The position numbers and the translations under genes were made by a program. A model generated the notes under the pieces. It did no database searches and had not been told where the DNA came from. It saw only the letters and a program-made list of their open reading frames with translations. A stretch of 64,000 nucleotides of DNA, taken from Saccharibacillus endophyticus (GTDB lineage Bacteria > Bacillota > Bacilli > Paenibacillales > Paenibacillaceae). The stretch covers positions 310,001 through 374,000 of the forward strand of contig NZ_JAAZWE010000001.1 of NCBI RefSeq assembly GCF_013185185.1, given 5' to 3'. Numbering within the stretch: position 1 is the first letter of the stretch; the number at the start of each line of letters is the position of its first letter. Shown one piece after another: positions 7,841 to 16,744 of this stretch.

Positions 7841-8323
7841 ATGATCAAAACTTATTCCGATAAATATAAAGAAGAAGTTGTTAACCTGATATTGCATGTA
7901 CAGAACGTTGAATATGCAGTGGGGATCAGTGCCGAAGAACAGCCGGACATTTTGGATATTCAATCTGCCTACATAAAAAGCGGAGGAAATTTTTGGGTGG
8001 CTTTGAATGCTAATGATGAGGTCATAGGTTCTATAGGTCTGCAAAAGAAAACAAACGAGGTTGCTGTACTGAAGAAGTTTTTCGTCTATAAAGATTACCG
8101 CGGTAAAGAGTTAGGGATTGGTGCAGAACTATATCAAGCTTTAATCGATTTTACTAAACAACAGGGTTTTTCAAAGGTGATTTTGGATACTCCTTCCAAA
8201 GCGACCCGGTCACACGGTTTTTACAAAAAGGTAGGATTCAAAGAGATTTCTAAAGAAAATTTGACTATTACATATGATTATCCTGATAGGGATTCGCTTA
8301 TTTTTGAATTGGATTTACGTTGA
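7841..8323 (+). CDS. GNAT-family N-acetyltransferase, AT-rich, probable recent arrival
   Basis: A 160-residue GNAT protein. Motif A is visible as FFVYKDYRGKELGIGAELYQ, followed by GFSKVILDTPSKATRSHGFY and KKVGFKEIS, the usual C-terminal part of small-molecule acetyltransferases. The ATG at 7841 follows GAGAGG; an upstream in-frame extension to 7658 runs through the palindromic element and is not credible. The base composition and codons (many AAA, GAA, TTT, ATA) are clearly more AT-rich than those of neighbouring genes, which fits horizontal transfer. Confidence 0.85.
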   Translation: MIKTYSDKYKEEVVNLILHVQNVEYAVGISAEEQPDILDIQSAYIKSGGNFWVALNANDEVIGSIGLQKKTNEVAVLKKFFVYKDYRGKELGIGAELYQALIDFTKQQGFSKVILDTPSKATRSHGFYKKVGFKEISKENLTITYDYPDRDSLIFELDLR

Positions 8324-8393
8324 TGTCACTCTTTCCTTTCTGAGTGCAACTCTTTTCTTCTTTCGAGCGTCCAGAAAGACAGGAGGCGTCACC

Positions 8394-9260
8394 ATGCCCA
8401 AAACCATCTTATCCATCTGCATGCTTTGCTCATTGTTCCTTCTAAACGCCTGCACGCCGAACGAAACGTCATCCCGGGAGTCTGTCGAAGAACAACCCGC
8501 CCAAGCAGTTGCTCCGATCCTGCAGCCCGCGGACAACGAAGTCTTCGTCAGCCGCAACTTGGACTTCGGTCGGATCAATCCTCGAGTCCATCTCAAACTC
8601 GAAGGCGAAGAATCGGTAGAAGCCTTCCGCGAAGCCGATCGGACCAAGCATCAGCTGCTGGGAGAGATGGACGTCAGGCACCCTGATTTTGACCTGGTTT
8701 TCAATAACGACGGCGAGATTCGGGAACTGCATCTGTGGCTGCCGGACAATGAAGAGGATCGGGGAATGGTGACGGAGATCGACAAGACGGGAACGGGTTA
8801 TCAATTGACCCCGAAATCGACGCAGGTTCTGCGGGGGCTGATCGAAGATTATCGTTACGATTACGAGCAGGCTGTAGACAATGGCGATATCGTTCAAATT
8901 TTTGGGGAAATGTACAACTTCGATAAGTGGGAAGATTTTCTGACCGATATCGAACAATCCCGACCTGCTTCCGTTCAAAGGGTCGGTTACACTATCGAGG
9001 GTGATCCGATCTTCGATAATCTCGACTTCGACGGGCAAAGCATACATTATGTCTCCGAAAATACGATGGATCGATTCGGCTTGCCGAAGAAAGAATTCGA
9101 CACCTGCGAAAAAGTCATCACCGAACCGATTCCGGCAGAACACAACACGCCCGGAATCGTTTACCGGCTTGACGGATGTTCCGGAACGGACGGCGGCCTG
9201 AACGAGAACTTTTGGTTCGCGATACCTGATGAAGCCGAAAAAGTAGAGCAACACGGTTGA
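8394..9260 (+). CDS. Secreted lipoprotein with DUF4362-like C-terminal domain
   Basis: A 288-residue predicted lipoprotein. The signal peptide ends in a lipobox FLLNAC (cysteine near residue 20), followed by an acidic, flexible linker. The region from about 165 to 280 (NGDIVQIFGEMYNFDKWEDF, VGYTIEGDPIFDNLDFDG, then YRLDGCSG) resembles DUF4362 domains of bacilli, whose function is unknown; this is recalled, not searched. The ATG at 8394 follows ACAGGAGGCG. The protein should be anchored to the outer face of the membrane. A converging AraC gene lies downstream. Confidence 0.7.
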   Translation: MPKTILSICMLCSLFLLNACTPNETSSRESVEEQPAQAVAPILQPADNEVFVSRNLDFGRINPRVHLKLEGEESVEAFREADRTKHQLLGEMDVRHPDFDLVFNNDGEIRELHLWLPDNEEDRGMVTEIDKTGTGYQLTPKSTQVLRGLIEDYRYDYEQAVDNGDIVQIFGEMYNFDKWEDFLTDIEQSRPASVQRVGYTIEGDPIFDNLDFDGQSIHYVSENTMDRFGLPKKEFDTCEKVITEPIPAEHNTPGIVYRLDGCSGTDGGLNENFWFAIPDEAEKVEQHG

Positions 9261-9291
9261 CGCCGACTCCGGCAGCTTCCCCGAAATGAAC

Positions 9292-9334
9292 GGAAATCCG
9301 CCATTCAAACGATACCCATGACGGATTTTTCCGA
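9292..9334. terminator. Possible shared terminator between convergent genes
   Basis: GGAAATCCG and CGGATTTTTCC can pair across about 20 nt between the lipoprotein gene and the convergent AraC gene. The loop is large, so this is a weak call. Confidence 0.4.
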
Positions 9335-9336
9335 TT

Positions 9337-10164
9337 TCAAGCATGCCCGCCCTGACTTTCTTTCCGAAACACGGACGGCGACACGCCTTTGCTCTTTTTA
9401 AACGTCCGGCTAAAATGAAACTCGTCGCCGTACCCGCAAGCTCCGGCGATCGCATGCAGCGTCAAGTCGGTATACAGCAGATAACGCTCGGCCTGTCGCA
9501 GACGCAGATTGGACAGAACCTGCTTGGGCGTTTCTCCCGCATAACGAAGAAACAGCTTGCGCAGGTAAGAGACGGATACATGCAGCTCTTCGGCCAGACG
9601 TTCCGCGGTCAGCGTCTCCGCATAGCGCAGTCCTATCACTTGCAGCCCTCGTTCGAACAGAACGCGGGCTTTTTCCTTTTCCTGCGAAAGGTCACCATGC
9701 AATCTGGCGATCAAAGTGAGCAGCACGGCATTCGCTTCAAGCTCTCGCGCAGGCAATCCTATGCTCCACAGTTCGACCAGCCGATTCAACGCCGCATCCA
9801 GCTCGATAGCCGCTTCGCCCGAAAAAGCCGTCGAATGCGCGATTTCCAGCGTAGACACGGAGGAAGGCGTCGGCCAAATCTCGGATTTGCCGGATAAGCG
9901 AACAGCGTCGAACAGAATCATCACTATCTCGAGCCCTTGATCGCCCACGGCGGCCATGCGCATATTCAACCCCGTCTTCAGATAAAAAAGATGCCCGCCC
10001 TCGACCTCATACGTTCCCTCGTCCGATTGGAACTTTCCTTTTCCCGAACGTACCCAATAAAAGCTATGTACCGCTGTCGTGCGACGGATATCCGTCCAGC
10101 CCGGCAACGTATGTTTGTCCGCCGCCCAGCCGATTCTTACCGCAAGCTCGTGCAGATCGTTCAT
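9337..10164 (-). CDS. AraC-family transcriptional regulator beside the GH2 gene
   Basis: A 275-residue regulator with an N-terminal cupin-like sensor (about residues 15-130) and a C-terminal double helix-turn-helix. The HTH region includes LTAERLAEELHVSVSYLRKL and ACGYGDEFHFSRTFKKSKG. The ATG at 10164 follows AAAGGAGGAACG. It is divergent from the GH2 glycosidase gene (213 bp between starts), which it probably activates in response to a sugar; the ligand is unknown. The frame continues upstream past the promoter, but that extension is spurious. Confidence 0.85.
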   Translation of the reverse strand: MNDLHELAVRIGWAADKHTLPGWTDIRRTTAVHSFYWVRSGKGKFQSDEGTYEVEGGHLFYLKTGLNMRMAAVGDQGLEIVMILFDAVRLSGKSEIWPTPSSVSTLEIAHSTAFSGEAAIELDAALNRLVELWSIGLPARELEANAVLLTLIARLHGDLSQEKEKARVLFERGLQVIGLRYAETLTAERLAEELHVSVSYLRKLFLRYAGETPKQVLSNLRLRQAERYLLYTDLTLHAIAGACGYGDEFHFSRTFKKSKGVSPSVFRKESQGGHA

Positions 10165-10200
10165 GACGTTCCTCCTTTCTCCGCATTCGTCTTTTTTATC

Positions 10201-10229
10201 AGTATAGGAGGATCGCCAGCGGAAGCCAA
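10201..10229 (-). promoter_or_regulatory. Candidate sigma-A promoter of the AraC gene
   Basis: On the minus strand, TTGGCT (10229-10224) and TATACT (10206-10201) are separated by 17 bp, about 40 nt before the start at 10164. Confidence 0.5.
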
Positions 10230-10377
10230 GTTGGATTCGAATCATTTTTGACATGAAACGGATCGAAATAAGCATGGAGAAAACGAACGTCCTTGCATAA
10301 AATAAGCCTGAAAAGCATGAAACAGAACAATAAATCAGGCATACGGAAAAATCAAAACAGACATGGAGGGAATCGAA

Positions 10378-12096
10378 ATGATCCGTTTGTTCGACACGCA
10401 TGAGATTCGTCCGATCAAAGAATTGGAAGGGATGTGGGAGTTTCAACCCGTTAATCGGGTGGGAGAAATTCCGGCTGAAATGAATTACCGGTTACCCGTG
10501 CCCGGTTGTTGGGAGTCGCATCCGAAGTTCGGCACCTATCAAGGCATCGGCTTGTATCGTCGAACCATCCGAACCGAACGCCGAACGCATCTGCGTCTGG
10601 AATTCAAAGGCGTGAGTCATACGGCGGACGTTTATTTTGACGGAAAAAAGGTTGCTCACCATTACAATGCCTATACGGCGTTCGAAGCGATCATGGTCGA
10701 TGTCGAACCGGGAGAGCATGAAATTCGTCTTTACGCGGACAACTCTTTCGGCGAGCAATCGGCGCTGCATGTCGAGAACGATTACTACACTTATGGTGGC
10801 CCGATCCGTCCGATTGCGTTGGAAGAGATTCCGGACGTACATATCGAACGAGTCGCCTTTTTCCCGGAATTCAAACAAGGGGTCTGGCGTGGACGCTGGC
10901 AGGCAAAGGTTCGCAATCTGGCCGCCGAGGCGCGCGAAGTCGAGCTGCTGCTCGGATTAGACGGGCTGAACGCGATCGGGGAAACGGTACGGATCGACGC
11001 ACAATCCAGCGCAACCGTCGAGCGAACCGAAGCTTACGAGGCAGCAATGCCATGGAACCCGGAAAAGCCGAGTTTATACACGCTTCGGGTTCAACTGCGG
11101 CAAAACGAAGACGTCTTCGACGACTGGATCGACCGTGTCGGATTCCGCAGCGTTGATACCGAAGGCGGAGAGCTACGGGTCAACGGAAAGGCCGTCCTGC
11201 TAAAAGGCGTAAACCGCCACGAAGATCATGCGATTGCCGGCGCGGCTTTTTCCTTCCCTGATTTAGCGCGGGATATCGAGCTGATTGCAGACCTCGGCTG
11301 CAACTCCGTGCGAACCAGCCATTATCCGAACGACGAACGTTTCTTGGATCTGTGCGATGAAATGGGCATATTCGTCTGGGAAGAAAACCATGCGCGCGGC
11401 TTGACCGAAGAGCAGATGCGCAATCCGAATTTCAGAAAACAAAGCGAGGCCGTCACGAGGGAAATGGTGGAGCAGCACCGCAACCATCCGGCGATTATCA
11501 TCTGGGCGATCCTGAACGAGTGCGCCAGCGATACGCCGTACGGCCGCACCGTATACGAGAGCGAGCTCTCGCTGATCCGCAGCCTCGATTCGACGCGCCC
11601 GAGATCGTTCGCCACGCATCATCGGAACCGCGATATCTGTCTGGACCTGGCCGATATCATCTCGTTCAATCTATATCCGCTCTGGTATACCGACGAAGAT
11701 CCGGGCGAGCTGATGCGGCAGGCGAGAGGATGGGCGGACGAACTCGGCGGCGCGGGCAAACCGATGATCATCAGCGAATTCGGCGCGGACGCCTACTATG
11801 GGTTTCGCAGCCGCGATCGGGTAAAAGGTTCGGAAGAACGTCAGTGCGATATTTTGGAAGAAAATCTAAAAGCCTACCTCGCCGCGGACTCCCCGCTCTC
11901 CGGCGTCTATATCTGGCAGTTCAGCGATTGCCGCGTAACCGAAGCGACAGGATGGCTGCTTTCCCGAGGCTGCACGCGCAACAGCAAAGGGCTGGTCGAC
12001 GGCTATCGCCGACCGAAGCTGGCTTACGACACCGTTCAAGCTTATTTCAAAGCAAAAACAACGGAAGAGAAGTCCACAGAGAAGCAGCGTGCATGA
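10378..12096 (+). CDS. Glycoside hydrolase family 2 enzyme (beta-glucuronidase/beta-galactosidase type)
   Basis: A 572-residue cytoplasmic GH2 enzyme: N-terminal jelly-roll (about 15-165), immunoglobulin-like domain (about 170-265) and a C-terminal TIM barrel. The catalytic acid is E381 in IIWAILNECAS and the nucleophile is E467 in MIISEFGADA. The barrel start GVNRHEDH is the GH2 signature. The length and the short barrel resemble beta-glucuronidases, but galactosidase or another beta-glycosidase is possible. The start at 10378 follows GGAGGGAATC; the ATG at 10363 overlaps that site. No signal peptide. Divergent from an AraC regulator. Confidence 0.85.
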   Translation: MIRLFDTHEIRPIKELEGMWEFQPVNRVGEIPAEMNYRLPVPGCWESHPKFGTYQGIGLYRRTIRTERRTHLRLEFKGVSHTADVYFDGKKVAHHYNAYTAFEAIMVDVEPGEHEIRLYADNSFGEQSALHVENDYYTYGGPIRPIALEEIPDVHIERVAFFPEFKQGVWRGRWQAKVRNLAAEAREVELLLGLDGLNAIGETVRIDAQSSATVERTEAYEAAMPWNPEKPSLYTLRVQLRQNEDVFDDWIDRVGFRSVDTEGGELRVNGKAVLLKGVNRHEDHAIAGAAFSFPDLARDIELIADLGCNSVRTSHYPNDERFLDLCDEMGIFVWEENHARGLTEEQMRNPNFRKQSEAVTREMVEQHRNHPAIIIWAILNECASDTPYGRTVYESELSLIRSLDSTRPRSFATHHRNRDICLDLADIISFNLYPLWYTDEDPGELMRQARGWADELGGAGKPMIISEFGADAYYGFRSRDRVKGSEERQCDILEENLKAYLAADSPLSGVYIWQFSDCRVTEATGWLLSRGCTRNSKGLVDGYRRPKLAYDTVQAYFKAKTTEEKSTEKQRA

Positions 12097-12212
12097 TCGA
12101 CAACGGCCTAGCGCCATGACCGCACTGCATCCGAGGTTTGAGGCGGCGAACCGTCGGTTCGATTCGCACGCAAACTTCGACCTCCTTTATCGAATAGAAT
12201 TTTGGCAATAAC

Positions 12213-12250
12213 AAAAGCGCGATCTCCAAGTCTCTGGGAATCGCGCTTTT
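12213..12250. terminator. Bidirectional terminator between GH2 gene and cyclase
   Basis: AAAAGCGCGAT (12213-12223) pairs with ATCGCGCTTTT (12240-12250); T runs exist on both strands, suiting the two convergent genes. Confidence 0.75.
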
Positions 12251-12252
12251 AA

Positions 12253-13893
12253 TCACCCCGGCGTAACGTCTTCCTCGTGGAACGTCACTCGATTTTTACC
12301 CGCCTTTTTCGACAAATACAAGCATTCGTCCGCGGTCTGAATCACTTCGGTCACGCTGTGATTGCGGCGCGTATAGAAGGCAACCCCGATGCTGCATCCG
12401 ATCGACAATTGATTCATTTCCACGATAAACGGATTATTGATCAGCTTCAGCACTTCATTGGCCAGCTGCTCGGCTTCGGCATGAGCGTCGAGAAGCGTGC
12501 TGCGCATGATCAGCAAAAATTCATCCCCGCCGAGACGAACGGTGATGCCGTCCGGACGCGTAGTCGTTTGAAGACGCTGCGCAACCTTTTTCAACAAAAC
12601 ATCGCCGACTTGGTGGCCGAACGTATCGTTGATCTTTTTAAAACCGTCCAGATCCAGATACATCAAGGCCAGCGTCTCCGAAGCGGGGTCGAAGCCTTCG
12701 ATCGTTTGCTCCAAATAACGCTCCAACGCCATGCGGTTCGGGAGTTCCGTAAGTTGATCGCGAAGCGCGGCGTTTTCCATGTGACCGAGCGCGTTTTCCG
12801 TGCGAAGCAAGGAATCAAGCAAACTGCGCAGAGCGCGCGACAGGCTCAGGATATCGTTGAAACCTCTCGTCTCCGGAATCTCCGGCGCGCCGCCTTGACG
12901 AATCCGATCCGCGGCACGGGTCAGCTTGCGAATCGGGCGGGAGATGAATTCTGCGGTCAATAGGCCGATGCCTGCAAACAGAACGGAAGCGAGTACGGCA
13001 GCTATGATGATGTCCTGCTGAATTTTATTGACCGGTGCAAAGGCGACGGACTCCGGTTGGCGAACAAGCACCGTCCAGCCGAGTCCCGGGTAATCGAGAT
13101 AGCCGTCGCCGGAAGCGTAACCGGTCAAATAATTTTTTCCGTCCGGCCAACGTTCAAGCACCCAGGAGTTCAATCCGCCCTGTGCGCTGCCGACGCTGCC
13201 GAGATTGACCGGGCGACCTGCCCAGCCGTCCGGCCCGAGCAGCACCGTATTGTCTTGCTTGCTGACGATGAATAGCTCAAAATCTTTGTCGTGGTCGATT
13301 TGCGGCCCGAGGAGTGTCCGTTCGACTTCTTTCGCCCATTCCCAACTCAGATGCGCAGCCAGAACGCCGACGGTATCTCCCGCATCGTTTTTAACGGCGT
13401 AGCTGACATCGACGAATTGAAGAGGTTCGCCGCTCGGATTCGGGAGCAATTTGGCGAGAAGCACCGCTTCATGAACGTCTCCGGTGAAAAAGCCTTTGAT
13501 GCCTTCCGTGAATACAGGGCGTTCCGCAATGTTGTTGCCGACCAAAATACCGTTCGTCGCCGCTAACACTTCTCCTTCGGCATTCGTGAATCCGATCCAG
13601 GAAAATGAGGAGAAGCTGGATTGCAATTGATCAAGCAGCACCTGAATAGCCGCTGGATCCGAAGTGTCTTTGAGCGGATCGAGTTCCGTCAATAACTTCA
13701 CCTCGCTGGCGCGAGACCACATGAAATTATCCATTTTGTCCGACATCTGATAAGCCGTTCCGGCCAGGGAATCCCCGATTTCTTGCTCAATGGCAGCAGT
13801 GGAACGTTGGCTCATCAGAGAGCCTAGGGTCGCGCTAAGCAGAATAACGAATGCGACAAAGATCAGAGCCAGAAAAGTTCTTATTTTAATCAT
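12253..13893 (-). CDS. Membrane diguanylate cyclase with Cache sensor, HAMP and GGDEF
   Basis: A 546-residue protein. A membrane helix at about 5-25 is followed by an extracellular Cache-type sensor to about 285, a second helix (about 290-312), a HAMP segment containing FISRPIRKLTRAADRIRQG, and a GGDEF domain. The active-site motif is an intact GGDEF within VRLGGDEFLLIM. Such enzymes make cyclic di-GMP from two GTP. The canonical RxxD inhibitory site is not present; the corresponding four residues read RPDG. The ATG at 13893 follows GGAGGGTG. The ligand is unknown. Confidence 0.88.
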   Translation of the reverse strand: MIKIRTFLALIFVAFVILLSATLGSLMSQRSTAAIEQEIGDSLAGTAYQMSDKMDNFMWSRASEVKLLTELDPLKDTSDPAAIQVLLDQLQSSFSSFSWIGFTNAEGEVLAATNGILVGNNIAERPVFTEGIKGFFTGDVHEAVLLAKLLPNPSGEPLQFVDVSYAVKNDAGDTVGVLAAHLSWEWAKEVERTLLGPQIDHDKDFELFIVSKQDNTVLLGPDGWAGRPVNLGSVGSAQGGLNSWVLERWPDGKNYLTGYASGDGYLDYPGLGWTVLVRQPESVAFAPVNKIQQDIIIAAVLASVLFAGIGLLTAEFISRPIRKLTRAADRIRQGGAPEIPETRGFNDILSLSRALRSLLDSLLRTENALGHMENAALRDQLTELPNRMALERYLEQTIEGFDPASETLALMYLDLDGFKKINDTFGHQVGDVLLKKVAQRLQTTTRPDGITVRLGGDEFLLIMRSTLLDAHAEAEQLANEVLKLINNPFIVEMNQLSIGCSIGVAFYTRRNHSVTEVIQTADECLYLSKKAGKNRVTFHEEDVTPG

Positions 13894-14066
13894 TCAACAC
13901 CCTCCGCAAGCCATATACCAAATTCTTTACTACCTATATCGTGCGAAGGTGACCGAATATGAAGAGATTTTGAAGGATTTATCAGAAAATTCGACAAAAA
14001 TTGCGTAAATCGTCGAAAAACATGTGTTAATCGGTACATATCAAGCAAAATGAGGCGAAAAGGCGC

Positions 14067-14096
14067 AAAAAAAGACGCTTCTCCGAAGATGGCGTC
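14067..14096 (-). terminator. Terminator of the VOC gene
   Basis: On the minus strand GACGC (14096-14092 side) pairs with GCGTC, with an inner TCTTCGGAGA hairpin, followed by seven T. Confidence 0.65.
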
Positions 14097-14136
14097 CGAG
14101 AACTTTAAAGTCGATATTGACGCATATAAAGAAAAC

Positions 14137-14568
14137 TCAGGCCTTGGCCGGAGGCACGTTAACTTGGAAAAAGACGCCGAATTTATCGACCACCTGACCG
14201 TAAGCAGGACTGAAAAACGTTTCTTGCAAAGGCAGAACGATCTTGCTGTCGCCTTCGCACAGAGCGTCGAAAATCTCGCGTGCGCGCGCGGCGTCCTCGA
14301 TGCCGATCGAGACGGTCACATTGTTGCCGATCTGATAAGGCATGCCCGGGTACGTGTCCGACAACATCAGCTGCTGCGAACCCGCGACTACCCGCACGTG
14401 CGTGATCCGCGATTTGACTTCTTCGGGCGCGGGGCCGTTCGGGCCGTCGGGCATATCGCCGAAAGTCATTTTGTCGACGACTTCGCCTCCGAGGGCATCG
14501 GCATAAAAGTCGGCAGCTTCTGCGGCATTGCCGTCCATCACCAGATAGGGAACCCATTGCATACTCAT
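14137..14568 (-). CDS. VOC-superfamily (PhnB/glyoxalase-like) protein
   Basis: A 143-residue two-module VOC protein of the PhnB-like subgroup. Typical features are PYLVMDGNAAEAADFYADAL at the N-terminus, ITHVRVVAGSQQLMLSD in the middle and FFSPAYGQVVDKFGVFFQVN at the end. PhnB-like proteins are small dimers of mostly unknown substrate; members include antibiotic-resistance and dioxygenase relatives. AAAAGGAGCTG precedes the ATG. It is monocistronic, with its own terminator. Confidence 0.8.
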   Translation of the reverse strand: MSMQWVPYLVMDGNAAEAADFYADALGGEVVDKMTFGDMPDGPNGPAPEEVKSRITHVRVVAGSQQLMLSDTYPGMPYQIGNNVTVSIGIEDAARAREIFDALCEGDSKIVLPLQETFFSPAYGQVVDKFGVFFQVNVPPAKA

Positions 14569-14836
14569 GATCGGTTCAGCTCCTTTTAATTGAAGTCATG
14601 CTTTCCGTTTCATTCTACAAATCGAACGCGTGTTTGTGAAGATTTATTTTTTGTTAACCAATTATCAGAAAAACTGATGAATGTCATAAAATGAATCGAA
14701 TTGACCCCTTTTTGCCTGTATGATACCGTCAAGGTAGCAAAATAAATTCTGATCGAATAACTAGGAATTCAAATGATCGGCAGACCATCGAGACCATGAA
14801 TCGATAAGAAGTAAGCCGTGCGAGGTGGACAAAACC

Positions 14837-16675
14837 ATGGAATTGAACGTAACCAACAGCCCATTTAATCAACAGCAGACTGAACTGCTCAATCAACTTC
14901 TCCCTACCTTGAACGGCCATCAGCGAATCTGGTTGACCGGCTATCTGGCGGCTCAAGCCGCAGTCGGCGGGGAAGCGCAAGCTCCGGGCCAAGCTATCTC
15001 CCCTGCTGAAACTACCGTAGCTGTGATCCCGGCACAACCTGCCGCTCCGCGCGAAGTTACCATCCTGTTCGGTTCGCAGACCGGCAACGGCAGCGGACTC
15101 GCCAAGAAGCTGGCGAAGCGTCTGGACGAGCAGCACGTGAAGACGGAAGTGCTGTCGATGTCGGACTTCAAGCCCGCGAATCTGAAAAAGCTGGAAAATC
15201 TGCTGATCATCGTCAGCACGCACGGAGAAGGCGATCCGCCGGATAACGCGCTGGCTTTCCATGAGTTCATCAACAGCAAACGCGCACCGAAGCTGGACAG
15301 CCTGAACTATTCCGTGTTGGCGCTCGGCGATACCTCTTACGAATTCTTCTGCCAGACGGGCAAAGATTTCGATAGCCGATTGGCGGAACTGGGCGCTTCG
15401 CGCCTGGTTGACCGAGCGGATTGCGACGTGGACTTCGACGAGACCGCGGGCGAATGGATGAAGGCGGTAACGGAATCGCTGAGCGCGACTCCGGCCGCTG
15501 CGACGACCGCGGCGGAATCGGCGGCTCCGCTCAGTGCCGATCCCGAATCGGAATACTCGCGCAGCAACCCTTTCCGGGCTGAAGTGCTGGAGAATCTGAA
15601 CTTGAACGGTCGGGGTTCCGCGCGGGAGACGCGCCACCTGGAGCTGTCGCTCGAAGGATCGGGACTGACCTACGAACCGGGCGACAGTCTCGGTGTTTAC
15701 CCGGAAAATCATCCGCGTCTCGTGGACGAAATCATCGAAGAGATGGGATGGAATGCGGAAGAACAAGTGGCAACAGGCAAAAGCAGTACTGCCGCATTGC
15801 GGGAAGCGCTGCATCATTATTTCGAGATTACGGTATTGACCAAGCCGCTGATCGAACAAGTGGCAAAGCTGACGGACAACGAGCGGCTGTTGAAACTGGC
15901 TTCGCCGGAATCGGCCGAAGAGCTGCGCGCTTACCTTGGAGAGAACGATCTGCTGGACCTGATTCGCGACTTCAGCCTCAAGGGATTGAGCGCGGCGGAA
16001 CTGACAAGCCTTTTGCGCAAAATTCCGGCCCGCTTGTACTCGATCGCCAGCAGCTCGAAAGCCACGCCGGACGAAGTGCATCTGACGGTGCGCACCGTGC
16101 GTTACGCTTGCGGCGGACGCGACCGTTACGGCGTCTGCTCCGTGCAGATGGCGGAACGGCTGGAGCCGGGCGACGCGCTTCCGGTATTCGTGCAGCATAA
16201 CCCGAACTTCAAGCTGCCGGAGAACCCGGATACGCCGATCATCATGATCGGACCGGGTACGGGCGCGGCGCCTTTCCGCTCTTTCCTGGCCGAACGCGAA
16301 GAGACCGATGCGCGCGGCAAAACATGGATGTTCTACGGCGACCAGCATTTCGCGACGGACTTCCTGTACCAGACCGAGTGGCAGCGTTGGATCAAAGACG
16401 GCGTGCTCACAAAGATGGATGTCGCTTTTTCCCGCGATACGGCCGAGAAGGTGTACGTCCAACATCGCATGATGGAGAAAAGCCGAGAGTTGTACGAATG
16501 GATCAATAGCGGAGCCGCGGTGTACGTCTGCGGCGACGAGAAAAATATGGCTCACGACGTGCATGGAGCTTTGGAAACGATCATCGCGCAGGGCGGCGGC
16601 TTGAGTCCCGAACAGGCTTCGGAGTACCTCCTTCGCATGCAGCAGGAGAAGCGTTACCAACGCGACGTATATTAA
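14837..16675 (+). CDS. cysJ: Sulfite reductase [NADPH] flavoprotein alpha subunit
   Basis: A 612-residue diflavin reductase that passes electrons from NADPH through FAD and FMN to the sulfite reductase haemoprotein. The flavodoxin domain starts at about residue 74 (VTILFGSQTGNGSGLAKKL). The FAD domain includes RLYSIASSSKATPDEVHLTV and the NADPH domain includes MIGPGTGAAPFRSFL and GDEKNMAHDVH, ending in the usual C-terminal tyrosine segment. I chose the ATG at 14837 because GAGGTGG lies 9 nt upstream; an in-frame GTG at 14825 is part of that site. cysI follows after 69 bp, forming a cysJI operon for assimilatory sulfate reduction. Confidence 0.95.
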   Translation: MELNVTNSPFNQQQTELLNQLLPTLNGHQRIWLTGYLAAQAAVGGEAQAPGQAISPAETTVAVIPAQPAAPREVTILFGSQTGNGSGLAKKLAKRLDEQHVKTEVLSMSDFKPANLKKLENLLIIVSTHGEGDPPDNALAFHEFINSKRAPKLDSLNYSVLALGDTSYEFFCQTGKDFDSRLAELGASRLVDRADCDVDFDETAGEWMKAVTESLSATPAAATTAAESAAPLSADPESEYSRSNPFRAEVLENLNLNGRGSARETRHLELSLEGSGLTYEPGDSLGVYPENHPRLVDEIIEEMGWNAEEQVATGKSSTAALREALHHYFEITVLTKPLIEQVAKLTDNERLLKLASPESAEELRAYLGENDLLDLIRDFSLKGLSAAELTSLLRKIPARLYSIASSSKATPDEVHLTVRTVRYACGGRDRYGVCSVQMAERLEPGDALPVFVQHNPNFKLPENPDTPIIMIGPGTGAAPFRSFLAEREETDARGKTWMFYGDQHFATDFLYQTEWQRWIKDGVLTKMDVAFSRDTAEKVYVQHRMMEKSRELYEWINSGAAVYVCGDEKNMAHDVHGALETIIAQGGGLSPEQASEYLLRMQQEKRYQRDVY

Positions 16676-16744
16676 TTTCAAAGCACGGACATACGGACAT
16701 ATAGATGGAAAAGGGCCGTTGGAAAGCGAAAGGGGAAGCTTGAT

